Shown: positions 33,358-41,531 of the stretch, one piece after another
Numbering within the stretch: the first letter of the stretch is position 1
Layout of the letters: every line of letters starts with the position of its first letter
From: DASWZN01 sp036404435
Lineage (GTDB): Bacteria; Acidobacteriota; Terriglobia; Bryobacterales; Bryobacteraceae
DNA length: 64,000 nt
Reading direction: 5' to 3'
Assembly: GCA_036404435.1 (NCBI GenBank)
Contig: DASWZN010000057.1
Span: forward strand, 30,936 to 94,935
The notes under the pieces: generated by a model
The model's database searches: none
What the model saw: only the letters and a program-made list of their open reading frames with translations
Told to the model about the DNA's origin: nothing
Made by a program: the position numbers and the translations under genes

Positions 33358-35021
33358 ACTTCCAGAATGACGGGCATGATCAGAGGGTGGCGCGAGGTCC
33401 GCTTGATGAGGAAGCGGCGCAGGTCGCTGCGGATCTTCTCCTTCATGACGCCCAAGTCGGTGCGCTCCTCTTCGGTCGAGGTGGCGACGGTCCGCGCCAC
33501 CAGCTCGCGCGCCTGGTCGAGCAGGTCGGAGCCGTCCTGGGAGATGAAACCGCGGCTGACGATCTCAGGCAGGCCTTCGGCCTTGCCGGTCTGTTTGTCG
33601 ATGGTGATGATGGGCAGCATGAAGCCTTCCTCGGAGAGATGCCGCCGGTCGCGGATCACGACGTCTTCGACGATGTCGTCAAGCGCTCCGGAGTCGATAT
33701 AGACGCGGCCCACGGGCACCTTGCCCGCTTTGCGCGCGCCGTAGCGGTCGAGCTCGAGCGTGTCGCCGCTTTCGAGAATGAATGTCTCTTCCAGGCCCAC
33801 GTGCCTTAAATGCTCGGCCAGCGCGGCGTGCTTGGCCAGTTGCCGGTACTCTCCGTGCGCCGGCATGAAATACTTCGGCCGCACCAGGTTGAGAATCAGC
33901 TTCAGCTCTTCGGAGCTGGCGTGCCCGGAAACATGCAGCGGCGGGTTCATGGAACCGTAGAGGACCGCGGCGCCGCGCTTGGCGAAGTGGTTCAACATGC
34001 GGTAAATCGCCTTCTCGTTGCCGGGGATGATGCGCGAGCTGAGGACCACGGTGTCGCCCCGGTCCACGGAGAGGCTCTTGTGATTGTCCACCGCCACGCG
34101 CGCCAGCGCGGACATCGGCTCGCCCTGGCTGCCCGAAACCACCGCCAGCAGCTTCGACGGCGCGACGTCCATGATGTCCTGCGGCCTCACCAGCAGGCCG
34201 TTGGGGATGGTGAGCAGACCCTGCGAGTGCGCGATTTCGGTGGTGCTCAACATGCTGCGGCCGAGGAACGCCACCTTGCGCCCGAACTCCGCCGCCAGGT
34301 CGATGATCTGCTGCAGGCGGTGCACCGAGGAACTGAAGCACGAGATCACCACCCGCCGTTCGGCGCGGTTCAAGATGTCCTCCATGCGGGGGCGGATGGC
34401 GCGCTCGCTCTCGGTGTAGCCGGCGCGGTCCGAGTTGGTCGAATCGGAGAGCAGCAGCAAAACGCCGCGGCGGCCGTAGTCGGCCAGCGTGTGCAGGTCG
34501 AAGAGCAGATTATCGGTGGGAGTCGGGTCCACCTTGAAATCGCCGCTGTGGATCACGACGCCCAGCGGGGTGGTGATAGCCAGCGCGACCGCGTTCACGA
34601 TGGAGTGCGTGACATGGATGAACTCGATCTGGAACGGCCCGATTTCCAGCTTGTCGCCGGCCTTGACCTTGTTGAGCTGCGCCTGGTCGAGCAGGTCGTG
34701 TTCCTCCAGGCGGCGCGAGATCAGCGCCAGCGTGAACTCGGTGGCGTAGACGGGCACGTTGAACTGCGAGAGCAGGAAGGGCACGGCGCCGATGTGGTCT
34801 TCATGGCCGTGCGTCAGGATCACCGCGCGAAACTTGTCGCGGTTCTCCTCCAGGTACGCGAAGTCGGGCGTGACGATATCGACCCCCAGCAGCTCTTCGT
34901 CGGGGAACATCATGCCCGCATCGATCAGGATGATGTCGTCGCCGTATTGCAGCACCAGCGAGTTCATTCCAAACTCGCCGAAACCGCCCAGCGGGATTAC
35001 TTTCAGCTTTTGGTCCGGCAT
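33354..35021 (-). CDS. rnj: Ribonuclease J
   Basis: A 555-residue metallo-beta-lactamase/beta-CASP ribonuclease with 5'-3' exo- and endonuclease activity in mRNA decay and rRNA maturation. The zinc motif HGHEDHIGAVPF is at residues ~72-83, with downstream metal ligands in VTHSIVN and HSGDFKVDP, the beta-CASP segment GSQGEPMSAL and the histidine of HVSGHASSEEL. The C-terminal domain (~450-555) is the usual RNase J one. The ATG at 35021 follows AAGG. It is the first gene of a short unit with GH79. Confidence 0.97.
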   Translation of the reverse strand: MPDQKLKVIPLGGFGEFGMNSLVLQYGDDIILIDAGMMFPDEELLGVDIVTPDFAYLEENRDKFRAVILTHGHEDHIGAVPFLLSQFNVPVYATEFTLALISRRLEEHDLLDQAQLNKVKAGDKLEIGPFQIEFIHVTHSIVNAVALAITTPLGVVIHSGDFKVDPTPTDNLLFDLHTLADYGRRGVLLLLSDSTNSDRAGYTESERAIRPRMEDILNRAERRVVISCFSSSVHRLQQIIDLAAEFGRKVAFLGRSMLSTTEIAHSQGLLTIPNGLLVRPQDIMDVAPSKLLAVVSGSQGEPMSALARVAVDNHKSLSVDRGDTVVLSSRIIPGNEKAIYRMLNHFAKRGAAVLYGSMNPPLHVSGHASSEELKLILNLVRPKYFMPAHGEYRQLAKHAALAEHLRHVGLEETFILESGDTLELDRYGARKAGKVPVGRVYIDSGALDDIVEDVVIRDRRHLSEEGFMLPIITIDKQTGKAEGLPEIVSRGFISQDGSDLLDQARELVARTVATSTEEERTDLGVMKEKIRSDLRRFLIKRTSRHPLIMPVILEV

Positions 35022-35053
35022 TTACCTTGTACTACTGTAACCGTTTGTGGGGG

Positions 35054-35131
35054 ATGGCCATCGGCCGTCAGGGGTCAGCCATCAGCGAAACCCCGCGTGC
35101 CGATGGCTGATCGCTGAGGGCTGACGGCTGC
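35054..35131. repeat. Imperfect inverted/tandem repeat rich in GGCTGA units
   Basis: The spacer between rnj and the Rrf2 gene holds GCCATCGGC and its inverse GCCGATGGC plus several CTGA/GGCTGA-type units that can fold back. It resembles low-complexity intergenic repeats common in related genomes. It could serve as a terminator region for the SUF operon, though there is no T-run. Confidence 0.55.
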
Positions 35132-35133
35132 CT

Positions 35134-35598
35134 TCAATTGATCCGAATCCCAACCAGCGGCGCGGAGGTCACCGGGGGCAGGTTTTCCGGCGGCAGCAGA
35201 TCGGCGAGCGTGGTCTGGCCGAGCACTTCGTCCACCGCCTGCTGCACGCTCCGCCACAGGGACCGGATCGAGCACTCGATGGTGTGGGCGCAAACCGTCT
35301 CGGCGCCGCCGTGCTGGCCGCAGAAGGCCGGATCGTAGAGCCGTCCGCCCAGCACCGCCAGCGCTTCGCTTACGGTGATCGCGGAAAGCGGCCGCGCGAG
35401 CGTGTAGCCGCCGGCCTGGCCGCGAACGCTCGTTACCAGGCCCGCGCGCCGCAACACTCGAAGCAGCTTCGCGACGTAGTGGCTGGAGATGTGCTCCGCC
35501 CGGCTGATCTCGGGGATGGTAAGGCTGGCATCCGGCCCCCGACTGCCGATCTGGAGCAGGCACCGGATTCCGTATTCTTCCTGCGCGGAGATCTTCAC
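35134..35598 (-). CDS. Rrf2-family Fe-S-type transcriptional regulator
   Basis: A 154-residue winged-helix regulator: ISAQEEYGIRCLLQIGS, helix-turn-helix segment HISSHYVAKLLRVLRRAGLV and wing SVRGQAGGYTLARP. Three cysteines follow (Cys-x10-Cys-x5-Cys in the segment FCGQHGGAETVCAHTIECS), the place where IscR and related regulators hold a 2Fe-2S cluster. As the last gene of the SUF operon it probably senses cluster supply and represses sufB. Its GTG start at 35598 shares a base with the preceding TAG (TAGTG). Confidence 0.92.
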   Translation of the reverse strand: MKISAQEEYGIRCLLQIGSRGPDASLTIPEISRAEHISSHYVAKLLRVLRRAGLVTSVRGQAGGYTLARPLSAITVSEALAVLGGRLYDPAFCGQHGGAETVCAHTIECSIRSLWRSVQQAVDEVLGQTTLADLLPPENLPPVTSAPLVGIRIN

Positions 35599-35906
35599 TA
35601 CATCAACCCCAACTGGACCAGCGCAGCGGGCGAGAGCCGCTCGCGGCCCCACGGCGGGTCCCAAACCAGCTCGAACTTCACGTCCGTCACGCCCTCGACC
35701 GCACGCACCTTGCGCTCGACCTCGCCGGGCAGACTGCCGGCCGCCGGGCAATTCGGCGCCGTGAGCGTCATTTGGATCGCGACGGCGCCTGTATCCTCCA
35801 CCTTCAGTCCGTAAATCAGTCCCAACTCGTAGACGTCCACCGGGATCTCGGGATCGTAGCAGCTCTTCAACGCCTCGATCACTTTCTGTTCTAAAGTGTC
35901 AGCCAT
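35598..35906 (-). CDS. MIP18/DUF59-family SUF assembly protein (SufT-like)
   Basis: A 102-residue protein with the DUF59 signature CYDPEIPVDVYELGLIYGL and MTLTAPNCPAAG. Such proteins take part in Fe-S cluster maturation or carrying in SUF systems; the conserved Cys in PNCP and Asp in DPEIP are present. A good GGGAGG site precedes the ATG at 35906. It lies between sufU and the Rrf2 gene; a 111-bp nested palindrome separates it from sufU. Confidence 0.92.
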   Translation of the reverse strand: MADTLEQKVIEALKSCYDPEIPVDVYELGLIYGLKVEDTGAVAIQMTLTAPNCPAAGSLPGEVERKVRAVEGVTDVKFELVWDPPWGRERLSPAALVQLGLM

Positions 35907-35922
35907 CGGCTAGCCTCCCGCC

Positions 35923-36033
35923 GTGGCGCACGCACTCTTGCGTGCCGTGTCGAGACTCTTCTCGACACGTCTTCGAGCGGAAACCAAGCGTCGCCACGAG
36001 TGGCGACGCGGCACGCAAGAGTGCGTGCGCCAC
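35923..36033. repeat. Nested palindromic repeat (25-bp perfect inverted ends) inside the SUF operon
   Basis: A perfect 25-bp inverted repeat (35923-35947 with 36009-36033) encloses two further hairpins (35948-35955/35960-35967 and 35988-35996/36001-36009). The outer arms begin GTGGCGCACGCACTCTTGCG. It fills almost the whole sufU to DUF59 spacer and would form a strong cruciform or, as RNA, a three-stem structure that could stabilise or attenuate the mRNA. It looks like a REP/MITE-type element. Confidence 0.88.
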
Positions 36034-36046
36034 GTTGACATGACAG

Positions 36047-36499
36047 TCACTCCGTACTCACCACCGGCTTGTCGCCTTCGAGCGCCGCATGCAGCGCATG
36101 CCAGGCGAGCGTGGCGCACTTGACGCGCGTCGGATAGTCGCACACGCCCGAAAATGCGGCCAGCTTGCCCAAACCCGGCTCGTCGTGCTCGGGCTGCAAG
36201 CCCGTCACCAGTTCATGAAACGACTCGAACAGCGCCTCGGCGTCCTCGATCGTCTTGCCTTTGAGCGCCTCGGTGAGCAACGAGGCCGAGGCCGTCGAGA
36301 TGGCGCAGCCGGAACCCTGAAAGCTGATGTCCCGCACCACCCCGCCCTCCACCTTGACGTAGATGGTCACCTTGTCGCCGCACAGCGGATTGTAGCCGTC
36401 CACTTTCCGGTTGGCTTCCGTGAGGACGCGAAAATTGCGCGGCCGCTTGGCGTGATCCACGATCACCTGCTGGTACAGGTCATTCAGCTCGGAGCTCAA
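36047..36499 (-). CDS. sufU: Fe-S scaffold / sulfur-transfer protein SufU
   Basis: A 150-residue IscU-fold protein: LYQQVIVDHAKRPRNFRVL, then Cys in NPLCGDKV, Cys in QGSGCAISTAS and Cys in RVKCATLAWHAL. The extra ~20 residues between the second and third cysteines (around FHELVTGL) mark SufU rather than IscU. It would accept sulfur from SufS. The TTG at 36499 overlaps the sufS stop as TTGA; no in-frame ATG is available nearby. Confidence 0.93.
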   Translation of the reverse strand: MSSELNDLYQQVIVDHAKRPRNFRVLTEANRKVDGYNPLCGDKVTIYVKVEGGVVRDISFQGSGCAISTASASLLTEALKGKTIEDAEALFESFHELVTGLQPEHDEPGLGKLAAFSGVCDYPTRVKCATLAWHALHAALEGDKPVVSTE

Positions 36500-37812
36500 T
36501 GGAAGATCTCCTTCACGGCCTCGATGCCCGCGGCCAGGGCGTCGATCTCTTCCCTGGTATTGTAGAACGCCAGCGATGCGCGGCTTGTAGCGGCCAGGCC
36601 ATAGCGCTCCATCACCGGCTGCGCGCAGTGATGGCCGGCGCGTATGGCGATGCCCCGGCGGTCCAAAATGGTTGCGACGTCGTGCGGGTGGACACCCTCG
36701 ATGACGAACGAAAGCACCGCCGCCTTATGGCGGGCCGTGCCGACCAGGCGCAAGCCTGCGATGCGCGACAACCGCTCTGTGGCATAGGCCAGCAACTCGT
36801 GCTCGTAAGCGGCGATCTCGTCGATGCCGACGCCAGTCACGTAGTCGATGGCCACGCCCAGTCCAGCCGCGCCCGCGATATGCGGCGTGCCGGCCTCGAA
36901 CTTGTAAGGCAGGTCGTTGTAGAGCGTCTTCTCGAAGGTCACCGAGCGGATCATGTCGCCGCCACCTTGCCACGGCGGCATCGCTTCGAGCAGGCGCGCC
37001 TTCCCGTATAGCACGCCGATTCCGGTCGGCCCGAAAAGCTTGTGGCCGGAGAACGCGAAGAAGTCGCAGTCCAGCGCCTCGACGTCGGTTCGGAGGTGCG
37101 GCGCCGCCTGCGCACCGTCAATCAACACCACGGCCCCGTGGCTGTGCGCCATCTCGATCATGCGCTCGACCGGATTGACGGTGCCGAGCGCGTTCGAGAC
37201 ATGCGCCAGCGCCACGATCTTCGTACGCGGTCCCAGCAGCTTTTCGTATTCCTCGAGAATCACCTCGCCGCGGTCGTCGATGGGCGCAACCCGCAACGTG
37301 GCGCGCTTCTCCTCGGCCAGCATCTGCCAGGGCACGATGTTCGAATGGTGCTCGAGCAATGAGATCAGGATCTCGTCGCCCGCGCCCACGTTCGCCCGGC
37401 CCCAACTCTGCGCCACCAGGTTGATCCCTTCGGTTGTGCCTCGCGTGAACACGATCTCGTGAACCGAGGAGGCGTTCAGAAACGTCTGCACGGTGCGCCG
37501 CGCGTCCTCATAAACCGCCGTCGAGCGCTCGCTCAGCAGGTGGACGCCGCGGTGCACGTTGGCGTTCTCGGTGGTGTAGAAGCGCACCAGGGCGTCGATC
37601 ACGGCGCGGGGTTTCTGCGCGGTCGCGGCGTTGTCCAGGTACACCAACGGCCGGTCGTAGGCGCGCTCGCTCAGGATGGGAAAATCCCTCCGGATGCGCT
37701 CCACGTCGAAGCCGGTCGCAGTCCGCGCGCTCGCGTGGGGCAGGCCGTTCGGCCTGCCCAGGCAGGCGGAGCCGCCTGCCCCACGGGAAGCGGATGCCGG
37801 CGTCCCGCTCAT
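36496..37812 (-). CDS. sufS: Cysteine desulfurase SufS with repeat-derived N-terminal extension
   Basis: A 438-residue PLP enzyme that removes sulfur from cysteine. The core starts at about residue 37 (FDVERIRRDFPILSER). The PLP lysine is in FSGHKLFGPTG, the catalytic Cys in AGHHCAQPVM, and the aspartate in LIDGAQAAPH. The first ~35 residues (starting MSGTPASASRGAGGSA) are abnormal: they are encoded by a palindromic repeat (37735-37784), so the extension is probably disordered and recent. The ATG at 37812 overlaps the sufD stop (ATGA), favouring it as start. Confidence 0.94.
   Translation of the reverse strand: MSGTPASASRGAGGSACLGRPNGLPHASARTATGFDVERIRRDFPILSERAYDRPLVYLDNAATAQKPRAVIDALVRFYTTENANVHRGVHLLSERSTAVYEDARRTVQTFLNASSVHEIVFTRGTTEGINLVAQSWGRANVGAGDEILISLLEHHSNIVPWQMLAEEKRATLRVAPIDDRGEVILEEYEKLLGPRTKIVALAHVSNALGTVNPVERMIEMAHSHGAVVLIDGAQAAPHLRTDVEALDCDFFAFSGHKLFGPTGIGVLYGKARLLEAMPPWQGGGDMIRSVTFEKTLYNDLPYKFEAGTPHIAGAAGLGVAIDYVTGVGIDEIAAYEHELLAYATERLSRIAGLRLVGTARHKAAVLSFVIEGVHPHDVATILDRRGIAIRAGHHCAQPVMERYGLAATSRASLAFYNTREEIDALAAGIEAVKEIFH
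37735..37784. repeat. Palindromic repeat inside the 5' end of sufS
   Basis: A 50-bp element with perfect 11-bp inverted ends (GTGGGGCAGGC and GCCTGCCCCAC) and an internal palindrome of GGCCTGCC/GGCAGGC type. It shares its GTGGGGC...GCCCCAC ends with the elements at 41448, 59662 and 60936 and is read in frame as part of SufS. Confidence 0.85.
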
Positions 37813-39104
37813 GCCTCGCCTCCCGCCAGCCGCTCCAGTAGCAGCGGGCCCAGGCGCTCGCGAACCGACGCCACCTTCATCGCACCGATCATCTCGCTCG
37901 TGAAGGCGTAGGTCAGCAGGCTGCGCGCTTCTTCGAGCGGGATGCCGCGGGAGCGCAGATAGAAGATCGCGTCGGCGTCCACCTGGCCTACCGTCGCGCC
38001 GTGCGTGCACTTCACATCGTCGGCGTAGATCTCCAGTTGCGGCTTGGTGTTGATCACCGCGCCATCGGAGAGCAGCAAGTTCTTGTTGCGCTGTATGGCG
38101 TCGGTCTTCTGCGCCTCCGGGCGGACGATGATGCGGCCGTGAAAGACAGCCTGGCTTTGGCCATCGAGCACGCCCTTATAAAGCTCGCGGCTGTTGGAGT
38201 GCGGCTGGGCGTGATCGAGCGTGGTGTAGTTGTCGACGTGCTGCCGGCCGCCGGTGACATAGAGGCCGTTCAAGTTGCACTCGGCGCCCTCGCCATCCAG
38301 CGTCACCGCGATCTCGTTGCGCGCCAGCGCTGCGCCGAACGCGATGTTGTGCGAGAAGAAGTTGCTGCTCGCTCCCTGGCGCACCGCCAGCGCGCCGAAA
38401 TGCAGCGCCGCTTCGCCCTCTTCCTGGAGCTTGTAGTGCTCGATCACCGCGCCGTCGGCCACCAGGACCTCGGTGACGGCGTTGGTGAAATAGTCCGCGG
38501 CGCCGGAGCCTCGGTAGGTCTCGACGATCTGCGCCTGGCTGTCCCGGCCCGCGATAATCAGGTTGCGCGGATAGGCGACGGCCCCGTCGGCGGTCGCCAG
38601 GAACAGCAGTTCGACGGGCGCGCCGAGCACCGCGCCGTCGGCGATCTCGACCAGAGCGCCATCCTCGAACATCGCCGTGTTGAGCGCCACCAGCGCGTTC
38701 TCCTCGAAGGTGGCCGTGCCGCCGATTCGATCCACGATGGCGCGCCGGGCGAACGCGTCCTTGAGACGCGCGAGCTTCAAGCCCGCCAGCGCGCGCTTCT
38801 CGGAAAGTTCAGGCGCGAAACGGCCGTTGACGAAAACCAGCCGCGCAGCGCCGGGACTCGCGGCGGGCAGCTCGCCCCTGAACACGTCCGCGGGCGCCGG
38901 TTGGAACCGCGTTTTCAGGAACGGCGCCAGGTTGGTGTACTTCCATGCCTCGTTGTGCGTGGTCGGGAATCCGAGCGCAGCGAAGCGCTCGATGGCCGCC
39001 TTGCGCGTGCGGCCCAGGCGTGCGCCGCCGGGCAGGGTTGCGCCTGCGAACGCCGACAGATACGCGTCCTCGTGTTCTCTCGCTGTCATCGCGGTGGCCG
39101 ACAT
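37809..39104 (-). CDS. sufD: Fe-S assembly protein SufD
   Basis: A 431-residue beta-helix protein, partner of SufB and SufC in the scaffold complex. It begins TAREHEDAYLSAFAGATLPG, has the family entry GFPTTHNEAWKYTNLAPFLK (~residues 50-70) and the conserved late segments VDNYTTLDHAQPHSNSREL and DDVKCTHGATVGQVDADAIF. The ATG at 39104 lies one base after the sufC stop; a second ATG 15 bases later is possible. Confidence 0.95.
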   Translation of the reverse strand: MSATAMTAREHEDAYLSAFAGATLPGGARLGRTRKAAIERFAALGFPTTHNEAWKYTNLAPFLKTRFQPAPADVFRGELPAASPGAARLVFVNGRFAPELSEKRALAGLKLARLKDAFARRAIVDRIGGTATFEENALVALNTAMFEDGALVEIADGAVLGAPVELLFLATADGAVAYPRNLIIAGRDSQAQIVETYRGSGAADYFTNAVTEVLVADGAVIEHYKLQEEGEAALHFGALAVRQGASSNFFSHNIAFGAALARNEIAVTLDGEGAECNLNGLYVTGGRQHVDNYTTLDHAQPHSNSRELYKGVLDGQSQAVFHGRIIVRPEAQKTDAIQRNKNLLLSDGAVINTKPQLEIYADDVKCTHGATVGQVDADAIFYLRSRGIPLEEARSLLTYAFTSEMIGAMKVASVRERLGPLLLERLAGGEA

Positions 39105-39105
39105 G

Positions 39106-39867
39106 TCAGGACCCCACCGCCGCCTGCTCTTCGAGCCAGGCGTACCCCAGCCGTTCGAGTTCGAGCGCCAGTTCCTTGCCGCCAGAGCGGACAATGCGCC
39201 CGTTGTGCATGACGTGGACGAAATCGGGCACCACGTAGCTCAGTAGCCGCTGGTAGTGCGTGACCACGATCATGCCGCGGTCGGGCGCGCGCATCGTATT
39301 GATGCCTTCGGCGACTGCCCGCAGCGCGTCGATGTCCAGGCCGGAATCGGTCTCGTCCAAAATCGCGAGCCGCGGCTCCAACACGGCCATCTGGAAAATC
39401 TCGTTGCGCTTCTTTTCGCCTCCGGAGAAGCCTTCGTTGACCGGACGCGATAGCAACGTCTCGTCCAAACCCAGCAGCTTCGCCTTATCCTTCACCAGTC
39501 CCAGGAAGTCGATGGCGTCGAGCTCTTCGAGGCCGCGGTACTTCCTTTGCGCGTTGAGCGCGGCCCGCAGGAAATACATGTTGCTGACGCCGGGGATTTC
39601 GACCGGGTACTGGAACGCCATGAAGATGCCCGCGCCCGCGCGCTCTTCGGGTTTCATTGCGAGCAGGTCCTGGCCCTCATAGAGGACCTCGCCGCCGGTC
39701 ACCGAATAGACATCGCGGCCGGCCAGCACCTGCGCCAGCGTGCTCTTGCCGGAGCCATTGGGCCCCATGATCGCATGCACCTGGCCGGCGTCCACCGCCA
39801 GGTCGATGCCTTTGAGAATTGGTTTGTCCGCTACTCGTGCTTGAAGGTTCTTTATCTCTAAGAGCAT
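39106..39867 (-). CDS. sufC: Fe-S assembly ATPase SufC
   Basis: A 253-residue ABC-type ATPase: Walker A GPNGSGKST (~residues 35-43), signature GFSGGEKKRNEIFQ, Walker B LAILDETDSGLD and switch His in VVTHYQRLL. The signature is the SufC variant. It drives conformational change in SufBCD. The ATG at 39867 has a GAGG site. Confidence 0.97.
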   Translation of the reverse strand: MLLEIKNLQARVADKPILKGIDLAVDAGQVHAIMGPNGSGKSTLAQVLAGRDVYSVTGGEVLYEGQDLLAMKPEERAGAGIFMAFQYPVEIPGVSNMYFLRAALNAQRKYRGLEELDAIDFLGLVKDKAKLLGLDETLLSRPVNEGFSGGEKKRNEIFQMAVLEPRLAILDETDSGLDIDALRAVAEGINTMRAPDRGMIVVTHYQRLLSYVVPDFVHVMHNGRIVRSGGKELALELERLGYAWLEEQAAVGS

Positions 39868-39874
39868 GCAATCC

Positions 39875-41326
39875 TCAACCCACGCTTCCTTCCAAACTCA
39901 CGTTCAACAGCCGTTGCGCTTCCACCGCGAACTCCATGGGCAGCTCGCGGAATACCTGCTTGCAGAATCCGTTGACGATCATCGAGACGGCGTCCTCGGT
40001 CGAGATGCCGCGCTGGCGGCAGTAGAATATCTGGTCCTCGCCGATGCGCGACACCGACGCCTCGTGTTCCACCTGCGCCGAATGGTTCTTCACTTCCAGA
40101 TACGGGAACGTGTGCGCGCCGCATTTGTTGCCCAGCAGCATCGAGTCGCACTGCGAGTAGTTGCGCGCGTTCTCTGCGCCCGGCAGGATCTTCACCATGC
40201 CGCGGTAGCTGTTCTGCCCGTGCCCGGCGGAGATGCCTTTCGACACGATCGTGCTGCGCGTGTTCTTGCCGATGTGGATCATCTTGGTGCCGGTGTCCGC
40301 CTGCTGGTAGTTGTTGGCCACGGCCACTGAGTAGAACTCGCCCACCGAGTTATCGCCCATCAGAATGCAGCTCGGATATTTCCAGGTGATCGCCGAGCCG
40401 GTCTCGAGTTGCGTCCAGGAAATCTTCGAATTCACGCCGGCGCACTTACCGCGCTTGGTCACGAAGTTATAGATTCCGCCCTTGCCCTGCTTGTCGCCCG
40501 GGTACCAGTTCTGCACGGTCGAATACTTGATCTGCGCGTTGTCGTGCGCCACCAGCTCCACCACGGCGGCGTGCAACTGGTTCGTGTCGCGGATCGGCGC
40601 CGTGCAGCCTTCGAGGTAGCTGACATAGGCGCCCTCGTCGGCGATGATGAGCGTGCGCTCGAACTGGCCCGTGTCCTTGGCGTTGATGCGGAAGTAAGTC
40701 GAAAGCTCCATGGGGCACCGCACACCCTTCGGCACGTAGCAGAATGAGCCGTCGCTGAAGACCGCCGAGTTCAGCGCCGCGAAGTAGTTGTCCGTGTACG
40801 GGACCACCGAGCCTAGATACTTCTCCACCAGCGCGGGATGCTCGCGAACCGCTTCCGAGAAGGAACAGAAGATAATCCCCAGCTCGCTCAGCTTCTGCTT
40901 GAACGTGGTGGCCACCGACACGCTGTCGAAGACCGCGTCCACCGCCACTCCCGCGAACAGGGCCTGCTCCGTGAGCGGGATGCCCAGCTTCTCGTAGGTG
41001 CGCAGCAGCTCGGGGTCTACATCCTCCAGGCTCTTGGGCTGGTTACCGGAGGCGCCCTTGGGAGCCGAGTAGTAGACGATGCTCTGGTAGTCGATGGGAG
41101 GATAATGCACGTTGCCCCAGGCCGGCTCCTGCATCTTCACCCAGTTGCGGTAAGCCTTCAGGCGCCAGTCCAGCATGAACTGCGGCTCGCCTTTCTTGGC
41201 CGAAATCAGCCGGATGACGTCTTCGTTGAGACCGGCCGGGACCGCATCGGTTTCGATGTCGGTCACGAAGCCGTACTTGTATTCCTGCTCGGTAAAGGCT
41301 TGGATCTCGTTGGCGGCGGTGCTCAT
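39875..41326 (-). CDS. sufB: Fe-S assembly scaffold SufB
   Basis: A 483-residue scaffold on which the Fe-S cluster is built. Typical SufB segments are WVKMQEPAWGNVHYPPIDYQ, FRINAKDTGQFERTLIIADE, SYLEGCTAPIRDTNQLHAAV and FVTKRGKCAGVNSKISWTQL, and the C-terminal REDQIFYCRQ-type region reads GEDQIFYCRQRGISTEDA. First gene of the SUF operon. A strong AAGGAGA site precedes the ATG at 41326, and a good sigma-70-like promoter lies ~35 bases upstream. Confidence 0.97.
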   Translation of the reverse strand: MSTAANEIQAFTEQEYKYGFVTDIETDAVPAGLNEDVIRLISAKKGEPQFMLDWRLKAYRNWVKMQEPAWGNVHYPPIDYQSIVYYSAPKGASGNQPKSLEDVDPELLRTYEKLGIPLTEQALFAGVAVDAVFDSVSVATTFKQKLSELGIIFCSFSEAVREHPALVEKYLGSVVPYTDNYFAALNSAVFSDGSFCYVPKGVRCPMELSTYFRINAKDTGQFERTLIIADEGAYVSYLEGCTAPIRDTNQLHAAVVELVAHDNAQIKYSTVQNWYPGDKQGKGGIYNFVTKRGKCAGVNSKISWTQLETGSAITWKYPSCILMGDNSVGEFYSVAVANNYQQADTGTKMIHIGKNTRSTIVSKGISAGHGQNSYRGMVKILPGAENARNYSQCDSMLLGNKCGAHTFPYLEVKNHSAQVEHEASVSRIGEDQIFYCRQRGISTEDAVSMIVNGFCKQVFRELPMEFAVEAQRLLNVSLEGSVG

Positions 41327-41356
41327 CCAATCTCCTTAAGTTTGCGGTTCGCTCCC

Positions 41357-41392
41357 AGCTTAGCGAATCTGTACTAAGTAGTCAAGATTCGC
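41357..41392 (-). promoter_or_regulatory. Predicted sufB promoter with overlapping inverted repeat
   Basis: On the minus strand, TTGACT (41385-41380) and TAAGCT (41362-41357) are spaced by 17 bp. An 8-bp inverted repeat (GCGAATCT at 41363-41370 with AGATTCGC at 41385-41392) frames the spacer, and within it ACTA-CT-TAGT forms a small dyad like half-sites of Rrf2/IscR-type operators. This would let the Rrf2 regulator at the end of the operon block polymerase. Confidence 0.65.
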
Positions 41393-41447
41393 GCAGCGAA
41401 CGGTTGGTTGCAGCAAAGAACGGTGTTTTTGGGGCCACGGCCAGATC

Positions 41448-41531
41448 GTGGGGCGGACCCCCTGGCCCGCGCGGGTCCCCCTGGACTCGCCCCGGGGCGA
41501 CGGATCGGCCGCGGAGGGGGTGCGACGGCCC
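41448..41531. repeat. Partial GTGGGGCGGAC-family palindromic repeat
   Basis: Starts GTGGGGCGGACCCCCTGG, as the copies at 59662 and 60936 do, followed by GC-rich internal hairpins, but the closing GTCCGCCCCAC end is absent. It is probably a degraded copy. Confidence 0.7.
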
